Source of the DNA: Paludibacteraceae bacterium
GTDB taxonomy: Bacteria > Bacteroidota > Bacteroidia > Bacteroidales > Paludibacteraceae
Reading direction: 5' to 3'
Length of the DNA stretch: 7,573 bases
Assembly (NCBI GenBank): GCA_017560605.1
Contig: JAFZEQ010000043.1
Span: 1-7,573 of the forward strand
A program made the translations under genes and the position numbers. Shown here piece after piece: positions 1 through 6,175 of the stretch; position 1 is the first letter of the stretch; each line of letters opens with the position of its first letter. A model generated the notes under the pieces. It did not search any database and had not been told where the DNA came from. It saw only the letters and a program-made list of their open reading frames with translations.

Positions 1-1350
1 CCACGCGATAGTATAATCGGTCAGATTCTTGAGGTTCTTAATCGTCGCTTTGATCTTCTTCTCCAGATCTTTCATCAGCTCATCCGCTTTCTTGGCGTCA
101 AAGCGAGTGATACGAATCATTCGAATCTCAAACAATCGCTCTATGTCCTCGCGACGCACCTCACGCACGAGTTTATCTTTCCAAGGTTCAAGAGCCTTAT
201 CTACGAAAGCAACAAGTTTATCTTTGTCGGGTGCATTTTCGTAGCCTTCCTCTTTGTATATACGATTTTCAATGAAGATCTTTTCGAGTGATGTAAAGAA
301 GTATTGCTCCTCTAATTCGTTTTTCTGTATCTCTAGTTCCCATTTGAGTAGGGATTTTGTGTGTTCTACAGACAAACGGAGTAACTCACTAATGCTAGTG
401 AAGACAGGTTTTTTGTTTTGTACAACGCAACAGTTAGGCGAAACATTCACTTCGCAATCAGTAAAGGCATATAAAGCATCAATAGTCTTGTCAGACGAAC
501 TACCGGGCATCAGTTGTACTTCAATGCGCGCTTCTTTTGCCGTAAAATCCTCTACTTTGCGAATTTTAATTTTTCCTTTTTGCGTGGCACGAGTGATAGT
601 CTCAATGATTTTAGTTGTAGTTGTACCATAAGGAATCTCTGTGATTATCAACGTTTTATTATCATCGGACTTTTGGATTTTTGCACGTATACGAATAGCG
701 CCACCTCTTTCTCCATCATTGTACCTGCTTACATCAATCTCTCCCCCAGTAGGGAAGTCTGGATACAGATGAAATTCTTGGTTACGCAAATGTGCTAATG
801 CAGCATCGCAGATTTCACAGAAGTTATGAGGAAGGATTTTAGAATTAAGACCAACCGCAATACCTTCAACACCTTGAGCTAACAATAAGGGAAACTTGAC
901 AGGTAGGTTAATAGGTTCTTTCTTACGACCGTCATAAGACATCATCCAATGGGTCGTCTTTGCGTTAAAAACAGTTTCTAACGCAAATTTACTCAATCTT
1001 GCTTCAATGTAACGAGGAGCTGCGGCACCATCACCTGTTAGAATATTACCCCAGTTTCCTTGGCAATCTATCAATAGATTCTTTTGTCCTAATTGGACCA
1101 ATGCATCACCAATGCTGGCGTCACCGTGTGGGTGATACTGCATGGTTTGACCAACCAGATTGGCTACCTTATTCAATTTACCGTCATCTACCGCTTTCAT
1201 TGCGTGTAGAATACGTCGTTGTACAGGCTTTAGACCATCCTCTATCGCGGGGACGGCACGCTCTAATATAACATACGAGGCATAGTCCAAGAACCAGTCT
1301 TGGTACATGCCCGTCAAATGTTGTTTTACTGAGTCGTTAAATTCGGCCAT
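1..1350 (-). CDS. parC: DNA topoisomerase IV subunit A, N-terminal 450 residues (3' end outside window)
   Basis: ParC is the DNA-cleaving subunit of topoisomerase IV (with ParE), which decatenates daughter chromosomes. The frame is open from the ATG at 1348-1350 to the window edge, giving 450 residues; Bacteroidota ParC proteins are usually roughly 900, so about half is present. Visible motifs are EDGLKPVQRRIL (37-48), the QRDR segment QYHPHGDASIGDALVQLGQ (71-89), QGNWGN (97-102) and AAAPRYIEARL (109-119), where Tyr114 is the catalytic tyrosine that bonds to DNA. Further on are NLPVKFPLLLAQGVEGIAVG and a Lys/Glu-rich coiled-coil region near residues 380-450. The MAEFNDSV start and GDASIGDALVQLGQ wording fit Bacteroidales ParC better than GyrA. 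There is no promoter-like box in the 67 nt gap upstream, so it is probably co-transcribed with the small membrane gene before it. The residue matching E. coli ParC Ser80 is Ala78. Family identity is very secure. Confidence 0.95.
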   Translation of the reverse strand, partial: MAEFNDSVKQHLTGMYQDWFLDYASYVILERAVPAIEDGLKPVQRRILHAMKAVDDGKLNKVANLVGQTMQYHPHGDASIGDALVQLGQKNLLIDCQGNWGNILTGDGAAAPRYIEARLSKFALETVFNAKTTHWMMSYDGRKKEPINLPVKFPLLLAQGVEGIAVGLNSKILPHNFCEICDAALAHLRNQEFHLYPDFPTGGEIDVSRYNDGERGGAIRIRAKIQKSDDNKTLIITEIPYGTTTTKIIETITRATQKGKIKIRKVEDFTAKEARIEVQLMPGSSSDKTIDALYAFTDCEVNVSPNCCVVQNKKPVFTSISELLRLSVEHTKSLLKWELEIQKNELEEQYFFTSLEKIFIENRIYKEEGYENAPDKDKLVAFVDKALEPWKDKLVREVRREDIERLFEIRMIRITRFDAKKADELMKDLEKKIKATIKNLKNLTDYTIAW

Positions 1351-1390
1351 TATTATTGACGGAAAATAGGTATAAGTTGATTTAGTAGTG

Positions 1391-1406
1391 AGTAGATTGC
1401 TCTACT
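1391..1406 (-). other. Small hairpin with GCAA loop in the parC leader
   Basis: In the 67 nt between the small membrane gene and parC, the minus strand reads AGTAGA-GCAA-TCTACT, a perfect 6 bp stem closed by a GNRA-type tetraloop. There is no T-tract after it, so it does not look like a full terminator. It could slow or stabilise the transcript between the two genes, or be chance in AT-rich DNA. No promoter box is seen elsewhere in this gap. Confidence 0.25.
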
Positions 1407-1417
1407 AGTAGGTGTTT

Positions 1418-1585
1418 TTAGTCTACAAATCTATTTACAAGAACATACACGAGAATACCCAAAACCTCTAGACCTAGACTGGCAACAAGAAGGTAGTTCT
1501 CTGGCTTAGAGAAGTAATAATAAGCTAAGCAACCTACACCGGCTAGTACCAAAAGAGCACCTAAATTTTTAAGCAATGTTTTCAT
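1418..1585 (-). CDS. Small two-helix membrane protein (55 aa), function unknown
   Basis: The ORF runs from the ATG at 1583-1585 to the TAA at 1418-1420. The protein starts MKTLLKNLGALLVLAGVG and ends YVLVNRFVD. There are two hydrophobic stretches, about residues 8-25 and 31-50, separated by a short polar turn (SKPEN, 26-30). A basic N-terminus (Lys2, Lys6) before helix 1 suggests the N-terminus faces the cytoplasm, and a hairpin topology would put the C-terminus there too. Support for a real gene comes from a good Bacteroidota promoter about 40 bp upstream (1626-1656), a Lys-rich AT-rich start and position in an otherwise empty 315 bp stretch. I believe similar short proteins occur widely in Bacteroidales as hypothetical proteins, but that is recall and not proof. 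It lies 67 nt upstream of parC in the same direction, so it is probably the first gene of the parC transcript. I assign no function. Confidence 0.75.
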   Translation of the reverse strand: MKTLLKNLGALLVLAGVGCLAYYYFSKPENYLLVASLGLEVLGILVYVLVNRFVD

Positions 1586-1625
1586 ATTTTTAATTTTAAT
1601 AAATTTATTCTAAAGTAAATCGCTG

Positions 1626-1656
1626 CAAAGGTAGCACTTTTTTTTGAAATATGCAA
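1626..1656 (-). promoter_or_regulatory. Promoter for the small membrane protein-parC unit
   Basis: On the minus strand, the -7 box TACCTTTG (1626-1633) matches TAnnTTTG exactly, and the -33 TTG is at 1654-1656, with a 20 bp spacer. The spacer holds a run of eight A. The predicted transcript start is roughly 35 nt before the ATG at 1585. The -33 element begins 9 nt past the dprA stop codon, so this unit can be transcribed independently of dprA. Confidence 0.75.
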
Positions 1657-1664
1657 GCAAAACC

Positions 1665-2732
1665 TTATTTTTTCACTTTCCACATGCCTCCCGGCATTGA
1701 TTTTACAACGTCTTGTAATTCCATCATTACTAATTCGGATACTACTATGTTATATCCTAATTGTATTTCCATAACCAATTGGTTGATATGTAATCCATCT
1801 TCAGCTTCTTTTAAAATATCGTACAAGCGTTGTTGTTGGGGAGTTAATTCAAATAATATTTCTGTTATTATTGTTTGTACACTTTTTGCTTGACACTCCC
1901 ATTGCATATTTGCTATTAAATCACCTGCGTTTTCAATCATTTGAGCTTTGTGATGTTTGATGAGGTCATTACACCCTGCACTGCATTCATCATCTATGCG
2001 TCCAGGTATGGTAAATACATCTCTTCCGTAATCCATAGCCATATCGGCCGTAATGAGTGATCCTCCTTTCTTCTTGGATTCTACTACCACCAATGCGTCG
2101 GCCAAACCAGCTACAATTCTGTTTCGAGCTACAAAATTAAAGCGTTCAGGTTCAGTTCCGCAAGTATATTCCGTTACAATTCCACCCTTACCAAGCGCTT
2201 GAATAGCAACATTTCTGTGTGCTGCAGGATAGATTCTGTCTAATCCATGGGCAGGAACGATAATCGTTGGTATTTCTGCCTCAATAGCAGCTCTGTGGGC
2301 AACTACATCTATACCATATGCCAATCCACTTATGATAGTTAAATCTGTAATCTGATTGGCTAAATCTAAAATAAGCCGTCTACACCAGTCCTTACCTCGA
2401 TCAGATGGAATGCGTGTTCCCACAATACTTACCATATGTTTGGCATTCATATTGACATTGCCCTTTGCGTACAGTATGAGTGGAGCATCAACACAATTAG
2501 CCAAACGATAAGGGTAATTGGTATCCTTGTAAAAATAAGTACTTATGTTGTGTCTCTCGATAAAATCAAGTTCTTTGCGTGCATGCTCCATGGCCTCATA
2601 ATTGACCATTTCACCAAAACGGGCCACTACTTCTGTGGCACTTTCATAACGATCTAATAGGGCGCGAACTTGCCTTGGGCGAGTTTTGTTGGCCCAAGTT
2701 AATGCAATCCTATTCAACCATTCTTCACGCAT
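1665..2732 (-). CDS. dprA: DNA-processing protein DprA/Smf
   Basis: DprA binds incoming single-stranded DNA in the cytoplasm and loads RecA during natural transformation; it is also found in many bacteria not known to be competent. The 355-residue length is normal for the family. The N-terminal 80 or so residues form a helical (SAM-like) region. The Rossmann-fold core follows with SIVGTRIPSDRGK (102-114), ISGLAYGIDVVAHR (134-147), HGLDRIYPAAHR (162-173), GGIVTEY (183-189), FNFVARNRIVAGLADA (198-213) and KKKGGSLITAD (220-230). The last 65 or so residues look like the winged-helix (DML1-like) domain, ending PGGMWKVKK. The ATG chosen lies inside the end of the VanZ-like gene (overlap ATGCGTGA), which suggests translational coupling. 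It is the last gene of the upp-VanZ-dprA run. All core motifs are intact, so the protein should be functional. Whether this organism is competent cannot be told from this window. Confidence 0.95.
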   Translation of the reverse strand: MREEWLNRIALTWANKTRPRQVRALLDRYESATEVVARFGEMVNYEAMEHARKELDFIERHNISTYFYKDTNYPYRLANCVDAPLILYAKGNVNMNAKHMVSIVGTRIPSDRGKDWCRRLILDLANQITDLTIISGLAYGIDVVAHRAAIEAEIPTIIVPAHGLDRIYPAAHRNVAIQALGKGGIVTEYTCGTEPERFNFVARNRIVAGLADALVVVESKKKGGSLITADMAMDYGRDVFTIPGRIDDECSAGCNDLIKHHKAQMIENAGDLIANMQWECQAKSVQTIITEILFELTPQQQRLYDILKEAEDGLHINQLVMEIQLGYNIVVSELVMMELQDVVKSMPGGMWKVKK

Positions 2733-3102
2733 GTTTACTATTGTATAATCGGTTGATAATCAGTGTTAGTATACTGCCAATAGCTGTTCCTATACAATCT
2801 GCAAGCCAGTCCATCCAATCGCCACTACGAGGAGCAAACCACTGTTCTTGTACTAGTTCAATTACTCCTCCGTATATAATAGGTAGTATCATAGTTATCG
2901 CGCATAATCTCCATTTGAGAAGCTTCATGCGTATACTATCCCAACAAAACACACCTCCTAGTATGGTATACATCAAACCATGTACCCATTTATCGGCTCC
3001 ATCGATACTTGGCAAACTGATTCCGGGATCGCGTACTAAACTGACATAGAGTATCCCTATGCTAACTACAATACTTTTCCAATATCCCCCAATCAATCGC
3101 AT
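2725..3102 (-). CDS. VanZ-like family membrane protein
   Basis: This is a 125-residue integral membrane protein with four hydrophobic segments, at about residues 9-23, 40-54, 66-82 and 99-116. The VanZ-family signature residues are visible: DKWVHGLMYTILG (37-49, with Asp37, Lys38, His41 and Tyr45) and a second block with Glu82, Gln85, Arg92, Asp95, Asp98 and Gly105 (GGVIELVQEQ, then RSGDWMDWLADCIG). The family is named for VanZ of the teicoplanin resistance cluster, but most members are chromosomal proteins of unknown role, and nothing here points to glycopeptide resistance. The position usually occupied by Asn in the last motif is Asp102. It starts 9 nt after the upp stop and overlaps dprA by 8 nt, so it is very likely part of one transcript. 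Family assignment is firm; function is open. Confidence 0.85.
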   Translation of the reverse strand: MRLIGGYWKSIVVSIGILYVSLVRDPGISLPSIDGADKWVHGLMYTILGGVFCWDSIRMKLLKWRLCAITMILPIIYGGVIELVQEQWFAPRSGDWMDWLADCIGTAIGSILTLIINRLYNSKHA

Positions 3103-3111
3103 AAATAGTGC

Positions 3112-3774
3112 TTAGAGTTTTCCACCAAAGCACAAATCACCTGCGTCGCCTAGACCAGGAACAATGTATTTGTGAGGATTGAGTATAGGGTCTATCACGG
3201 CGCACCACAGTGTGCAACCCTCTGGCATAGTTGTTTGCAAATGCTCAATAGCCTGAGGGGTAGCAAAGGCGCATACCAAATGTGTGCTAGATGGCTGTCC
3301 GTGATTTAAGAGAGCTTTGTATGCAATTTCCATAGACATACCTGTTGCCAACATAGGATCAACTAATATCAGTGTCTTATTTTCTAGAGAAGGTGCGGCT
3401 AAGTACTCGGATACTATTTCTAGTCTCATTTCTCCATTTTCGTCGGCTTCCTCCTTTCGGTATGCACTTACGAAGGCGTTTTCCGCATGATCAAACATAT
3501 TCAAAAAGCCCTGATGCAATGGCAATCCAGCACGCAATATGGTTCCTAATACCACCTTGTCCTGAGGCACTTCTACTTGAGCTACAGCCAATGGTGTCTG
3601 CACTTGCTCCACGGCATAAGTCAGTTTTTTGCTAATCTCAATAGCCATGATCTCTCCAATACGTTCGATGTTGCGACGAAAGCGCATACTATCTTTCTGA
3701 ATATCTACAGAACGCATTTCCTTGAGGTACTGATTGAGCAAAGAAGGTTGCTCGGATAAATTGATAACTTTCAT
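3112..3774 (-). CDS. upp: Uracil phosphoribosyltransferase
   Basis: Upp makes UMP from uracil and PRPP in the cytoplasm (pyrimidine salvage). The protein is 220 residues, close to the usual 208-220. Motifs are DSMRFRRNIERIGEIMA (28-44), GTILRAGLPLHQG (77-89), the PRPP-binding loop LILVDPMLATGMSM (135-148, with Asp139 and the ATG turn) and the uracil-binding C-terminal block YIVPGLGDAGD (203-213), ending FGGKL. The ATG at 3772-3774 gives the expected N-terminus and sits about 20 nt downstream of a predicted transcript start. It is the first gene of a run with the VanZ-like gene and dprA. No regulatory RNA or attenuator is visible in the short leader. Identification is very secure. Confidence 0.96.
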   Translation of the reverse strand: MKVINLSEQPSLLNQYLKEMRSVDIQKDSMRFRRNIERIGEIMAIEISKKLTYAVEQVQTPLAVAQVEVPQDKVVLGTILRAGLPLHQGFLNMFDHAENAFVSAYRKEEADENGEMRLEIVSEYLAAPSLENKTLILVDPMLATGMSMEIAYKALLNHGQPSSTHLVCAFATPQAIEHLQTTMPEGCTLWCAVIDPILNPHKYIVPGLGDAGDLCFGGKL

Positions 3775-3799
3775 ATGATATTAGTTTACTAAAATTATG

Positions 3800-3831
3800 C
3801 AAAAGTACTATTTTTTTTTGACACTCGCAAA
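3800..3831 (-). promoter_or_regulatory. Promoter for upp-VanZ-dprA
   Basis: On the minus strand, the -7 box TACTTTTG (3800-3807) fits TAnnTTTG, and TTTG at 3828-3831 supplies the -33 element, with 20 bp between the -7 box and the TTG at 3828-3830. A run of nine A lies in the spacer. The predicted leader before the upp ATG is about 20 nt. It faces away from the promoter at 3920-3950; the roughly 90 bp between them is AT-rich and shows no other clear site. Confidence 0.8.
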
Positions 3832-3919
3832 TATTCATTCTATTTTACCTGCATTTTTTCTCCCCTGACCTTTTGTCGTACTTTGAGTTATCATTTTTGC
3901 TGTTAATTTCTCGCTCCAC

Positions 3920-3950
3920 TTGCGTATATGCTTTTTTTTTACTAATTTTG
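3920..3950 (+). promoter_or_regulatory. Promoter for the DUF5063-exonuclease-EEP operon
   Basis: The -33 TTG is at 3920-3922 and the -7 box TAATTTTG at 3943-3950 matches TAnnTTTG, with a 20 bp spacer containing a run of nine T (3932-3940). The predicted start point leaves a leader of only about 12 nt before the ATG at 3969. It is the only good promoter seen upstream of the three tightly overlapping plus-strand genes. Confidence 0.8.
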
Positions 3951-3968
3951 CAGCAAATTTAAATTCTT

Positions 3969-4493
3969 ATGCAAAACTCTAACACTCACTTCGTCTATCA
4001 ACAACCTGCCATTGAGTTTGTTACCGTGGCGGTGCAGCTATGCATATATTTAGAACAAGTAGCTGAATACGAGCGAGAGGAGTTTCTCGATAAGATCCTC
4101 AGTATCTTGCCTTTGTTGTACCTCAAAGCACGTCTAGTGCCTAAATCCGACCTCGAGTTGGATGGCTACACCCAGCAGTTTGTCACCGAGCAAGAGTACG
4201 AACAAGTACGCCAATCCATAGCTGCCATCTTAGGTTCTGACGATACCTATCTTGAGGTTTATATGGAAGACATGCGTTATTCCGACGAGCCAATCACCGC
4301 GTTCATTTCGGAGAATATCGCAGATATCTACCAAGAGATGAAGCACTTGGCATGCAACTACCAAACCCAAAACGAAAGTGTCATGAATGATGCCCTAGTG
4401 GCTTGCCTCGAGGCTTTTGAGCAACATTGGGGGCAGAAACTTCTTAATGTACTTCGTCCATTACATGCTTTATCTCTAAATATTGATGAGTAA
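3969..4493 (+). CDS. DUF5063-type protein, function unknown
   Basis: This is a 174-residue acidic protein with no signal peptide or membrane segment, so it is probably cytoplasmic. I recognise it as the DUF5063 type found in Bacteroidota. It is mostly helical, with an N-terminal helix FVTVAVQLCIYLEQ (17-30), the hydrophobic block ILPLLYLKA (46-54), an acidic tract with EVYMEDMRYSDEP in the middle, and helices near the C-terminus around a His-Trp (EQHWGQKLLNVLRPLH). No catalytic motif is apparent. It is the first gene after the promoter at 3920-3950, and its stop overlaps the start of the DEDDy exonuclease by 8 nt. I recall DUF5063 and this exonuclease being paired in other Bacteroidales, which would suggest a functional partnership, but the sequence alone does not show that. 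The family call rests on recall of the sequence type; the gene itself is certain. Confidence 0.75.
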   Translation: MQNSNTHFVYQQPAIEFVTVAVQLCIYLEQVAEYEREEFLDKILSILPLLYLKARLVPKSDLELDGYTQQFVTEQEYEQVRQSIAAILGSDDTYLEVYMEDMRYSDEPITAFISENIADIYQEMKHLACNYQTQNESVMNDALVACLEAFEQHWGQKLLNVLRPLHALSLNIDE

Positions 4494-5190
4494 GTTAAAG
4501 CCAAATACTTTTCCTCCACATATTGCAAAGACGGCAATTCAAGATCTTCCTCTTACGCATTTTGAAGGGGAGGTCGTTGTGGTGGACCGTCCTGAGCAGG
4601 TAGCTCAAGCTGCTGCATACCTCAATCAGTTTACTGTTTTGGGTGTGGATACTGAGGCAAGACCTTCTTTCAAAAAGGGTGTGCATTATCCTACTGCATT
4701 GGTTCAGATTTCTACTCAAGAACGCTGTTATCTATTTCGTCTAACTCATGTCGGATTACCCGTTGAAATCGCACAAATTTTAGCCAATCCAGCAATCTGT
4801 AAGGTAGGTTTAGCATTCAAGGATGACATCAACGGTCTTCGCCGTCGTCGCGATTTTAAGCCTGCTAATTGCATAGACCTACAGTCTATCGTGTGCAAGT
4901 ATGGTATTATGGATATGGGGTTGCAAAAGATATTTGCCATTTTGTTTGGTAAAAAGATTAGTAAGTCGCAGCAGTTAACTAATTGGGAAAACTCTCATCT
5001 TACGCCAGAGCAAGCACGCTATGCTTCAACAGATGCTTGGGCTACATTATTAATATACTTAACACTTCAACAGACTAAACCTCTTTCTAAAAAAGAAGTT
5101 GAAGCTCTTAAGTTAGCAGAGAAGGAAGCTCAGTTTCAACGCCAACAGGAGGCTCTAGCGCGCAAGGCACAAGCTGCTACCAATGTATAG
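4486..5190 (+). CDS. 3'-5' exonuclease, DEDDy type (RNase D-like fold)
   Basis: The protein is 234 residues and predicted cytoplasmic. All DEDDy metal-binding motifs are present: Exo I VLGVDTEARPSF (Asp55, Glu57), Exo II KVGLAFKDDINGL (Asp114 the likely ligand) and Exo III YASTDAWATLLIY (Tyr179, Asp183). These support two-metal hydrolysis of nucleic acid from the 3' end. There is no HRDC domain as in full-length RNase D (about 375 aa in E. coli), so this is the single-domain form; DNA and RNA substrates are both possible. The C-terminal 40 residues are a charged Lys/Glu/Gln/Ala-rich helix. I chose the ATG at 4486 over a TTG one codon upstream because it gives an ATGAGTAA overlap with the DUF5063 stop, matching the other junctions here. 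It also overlaps the EEP gene downstream by 8 nt. Confidence 0.9.
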   Translation: MSKLKPNTFPPHIAKTAIQDLPLTHFEGEVVVVDRPEQVAQAAAYLNQFTVLGVDTEARPSFKKGVHYPTALVQISTQERCYLFRLTHVGLPVEIAQILANPAICKVGLAFKDDINGLRRRRDFKPANCIDLQSIVCKYGIMDMGLQKIFAILFGKKISKSQQLTNWENSHLTPEQARYASTDAWATLLIYLTLQQTKPLSKKEVEALKLAEKEAQFQRQQEALARKAQAATNV

Positions 5191-6127
5191 ATTCATCTAT
5201 ATCATTTTTTTATTCATTATATTTTCTCTGCCCATAAGAGCGGAGAATACTGCACTGCGTGTTGTTTCCTACAATGTCGAGAATCTCTTTGATACCAAAC
5301 ACGATACATTGAAAAACGACTCTTCTTTTCTTCCAGATGGTATGCACTATTGGTCTTATCGTCGTTATCAAACCAAGATAGATCGTATAGCCCAAGTGAT
5401 AGTCAATGTTGCAGGATGGGAAAGTATTCCTCTAGTGGGACTTTGCGAAGTGGAGAATGCTCGTTGTCTTCGCAACTTGTGCTATGCTCTCCGCCGGTTT
5501 CATTATAAATATGTGCACTATGATAGTCCAGACGAACGAGGCATAGATGTAGCTCTTTTGTTCGATTCCACCCAGATTACAATACTCCATAGTCAGGCTA
5601 TTCCTATCATGTTAGACAATGATCCAACGCGGGATATATTGTATGTGTCTGCTTTGTATCTGCATAAGGATACTATTCATACCATGGTATGTCATTTGCC
5701 TTCTCAACTAGGTGGTGCTACCAGTACTGATTGGAAACGCCAACGCGCCAAGCAAATCATTCAAACCACGATTGACAGCATCCTCTTTCACCAACCTAGC
5801 GCCAAGATTGTCGTCATGGGCGATATGAATACCCATCCTCAAGACGACTTGCATGGTATGACTAATCTCATGCTTTCTATTCAAAAGGCTGGATATGGTA
5901 CACACAAATATCAAGGAATATGGACTTGTCTAGACCAGTTTTATGTTTCGCCATCTATAGTGTCTAGGTCTGTTGCTAGTATCTTTTCACCCCAATGGTT
6001 ATTGGAGGAAGATACGAAATATTTGGACTATAAACCGCGTCGTACGTATATTGGATATAGGTATAATGATGGTTATTCTGACCACTTGCCCATAGTCTTA
6101 CATATTCAATTGGATAATAAAGAATGA
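5183..6127 (+). CDS. Exported endonuclease/exonuclease/phosphatase (EEP) family protein
   Basis: The 314-residue protein has an N-terminal signal peptide: a short basic start (MYR), a hydrophobic core at about 4-16 and likely cleavage after SLPIRA (Ala20). It should act in the periplasm or outside the cell. The EEP (DNase I-like) fold motifs are in order: VVSYNVENLFD (27-37, Asn31), LCEVEN (87-92, Glu89), GIDVALLFD (120-128), CHLPSQLGG (170-178, His171), VVMGDMNTHP (210-219, Asp214 and Asn216), LDQFYVS (250-256, Asp251) and YSDHLP (298-303, Asp300 and His301). The catalytic set looks complete. Close relatives often have Asn before the first His (NHxPS); here it is Cys170. Substrate could be nucleic acid or another phosphoester, which the sequence cannot decide. 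The start ATG overlaps the exonuclease stop (ATGTATAG), and the stop lies inside the terminator hairpin. Confidence 0.9.
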   Translation: MYRFIYIIFLFIIFSLPIRAENTALRVVSYNVENLFDTKHDTLKNDSSFLPDGMHYWSYRRYQTKIDRIAQVIVNVAGWESIPLVGLCEVENARCLRNLCYALRRFHYKYVHYDSPDERGIDVALLFDSTQITILHSQAIPIMLDNDPTRDILYVSALYLHKDTIHTMVCHLPSQLGGATSTDWKRQRAKQIIQTTIDSILFHQPSAKIVVMGDMNTHPQDDLHGMTNLMLSIQKAGYGTHKYQGIWTCLDQFYVSPSIVSRSVASIFSPQWLLEEDTKYLDYKPRRTYIGYRYNDGYSDHLPIVLHIQLDNKE

Positions 6128-6156
6128 GACTACCGTCTGGTAGCCTCATTCTTTAT
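6117..6156. terminator. Bidirectional hairpin terminator between convergent genes
   Basis: Positions 6117-6134 pair with 6139-6156 to form an 18 bp stem with a single A/C mismatch (6129 against 6144) around the 4 nt loop GTCT. The AAAGAATGAG side supplies a T-rich end (CTCATTCTTTAT) in both directions. It lies between the stop of the EEP gene, whose TGA is within the left arm, and the stop of the convergent glycosylhydrolase-like gene at 6176, so it can end both transcripts. Confidence 0.85.
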
Positions 6157-6175
6157 GTATGTATTCCAAGTAGGA

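Noticed and set aside
29..1271. Plus-strand ORFs at 29-244, 254-631, 514-798 and 999-1271.
   Set aside because: They lie antisense to parC, whose frame carries clear conserved motifs; they have no promoter or recognisable protein.
1529..1531. Cys19 of the small membrane protein as a lipoprotein lipobox.
   Set aside because: The -3 residue is Gly, not Leu/Val/Ile, and the hydrophobic stretch continues past the Cys, which fits a membrane helix better.
2725..3102. Glycopeptide (teicoplanin) resistance through the VanZ-like gene.
   Set aside because: No vanA/H/X or other resistance genes are nearby, and VanZ-like proteins are common chromosomal proteins of unknown role.
1651..3759. Plus-strand ORFs inside dprA, the VanZ-like gene and upp (such as 1651-1893, 2675-3049 and 3372-3635).
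   Set aside because: They are antisense shadows of well-conserved genes, with no family resemblance of their own.
3879..3885. TACTTTG as a second plus-strand -7 box upstream of the DUF5063 gene.
   Set aside because: It is one base short of TAnnTTTG, and the box at 3943-3950 is a full match with good spacing.
3832..3919. A regulatory RNA or operator in the divergent intergenic region.
   Set aside because: The stretch between the two promoters is AT-rich, with no strong hairpin or inverted repeat that I could find.
4483..4485. TTG as an alternative start of the exonuclease, one codon before the ATG.
   Set aside because: The ATG at 4486 is a stronger start and gives the same 8-nt overlap seen at the other junctions.
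4495..5914. Minus-strand ORFs opposite the exonuclease and EEP genes.
   Set aside because: They are antisense to genes with complete catalytic motifs, and no minus-strand promoter is seen.
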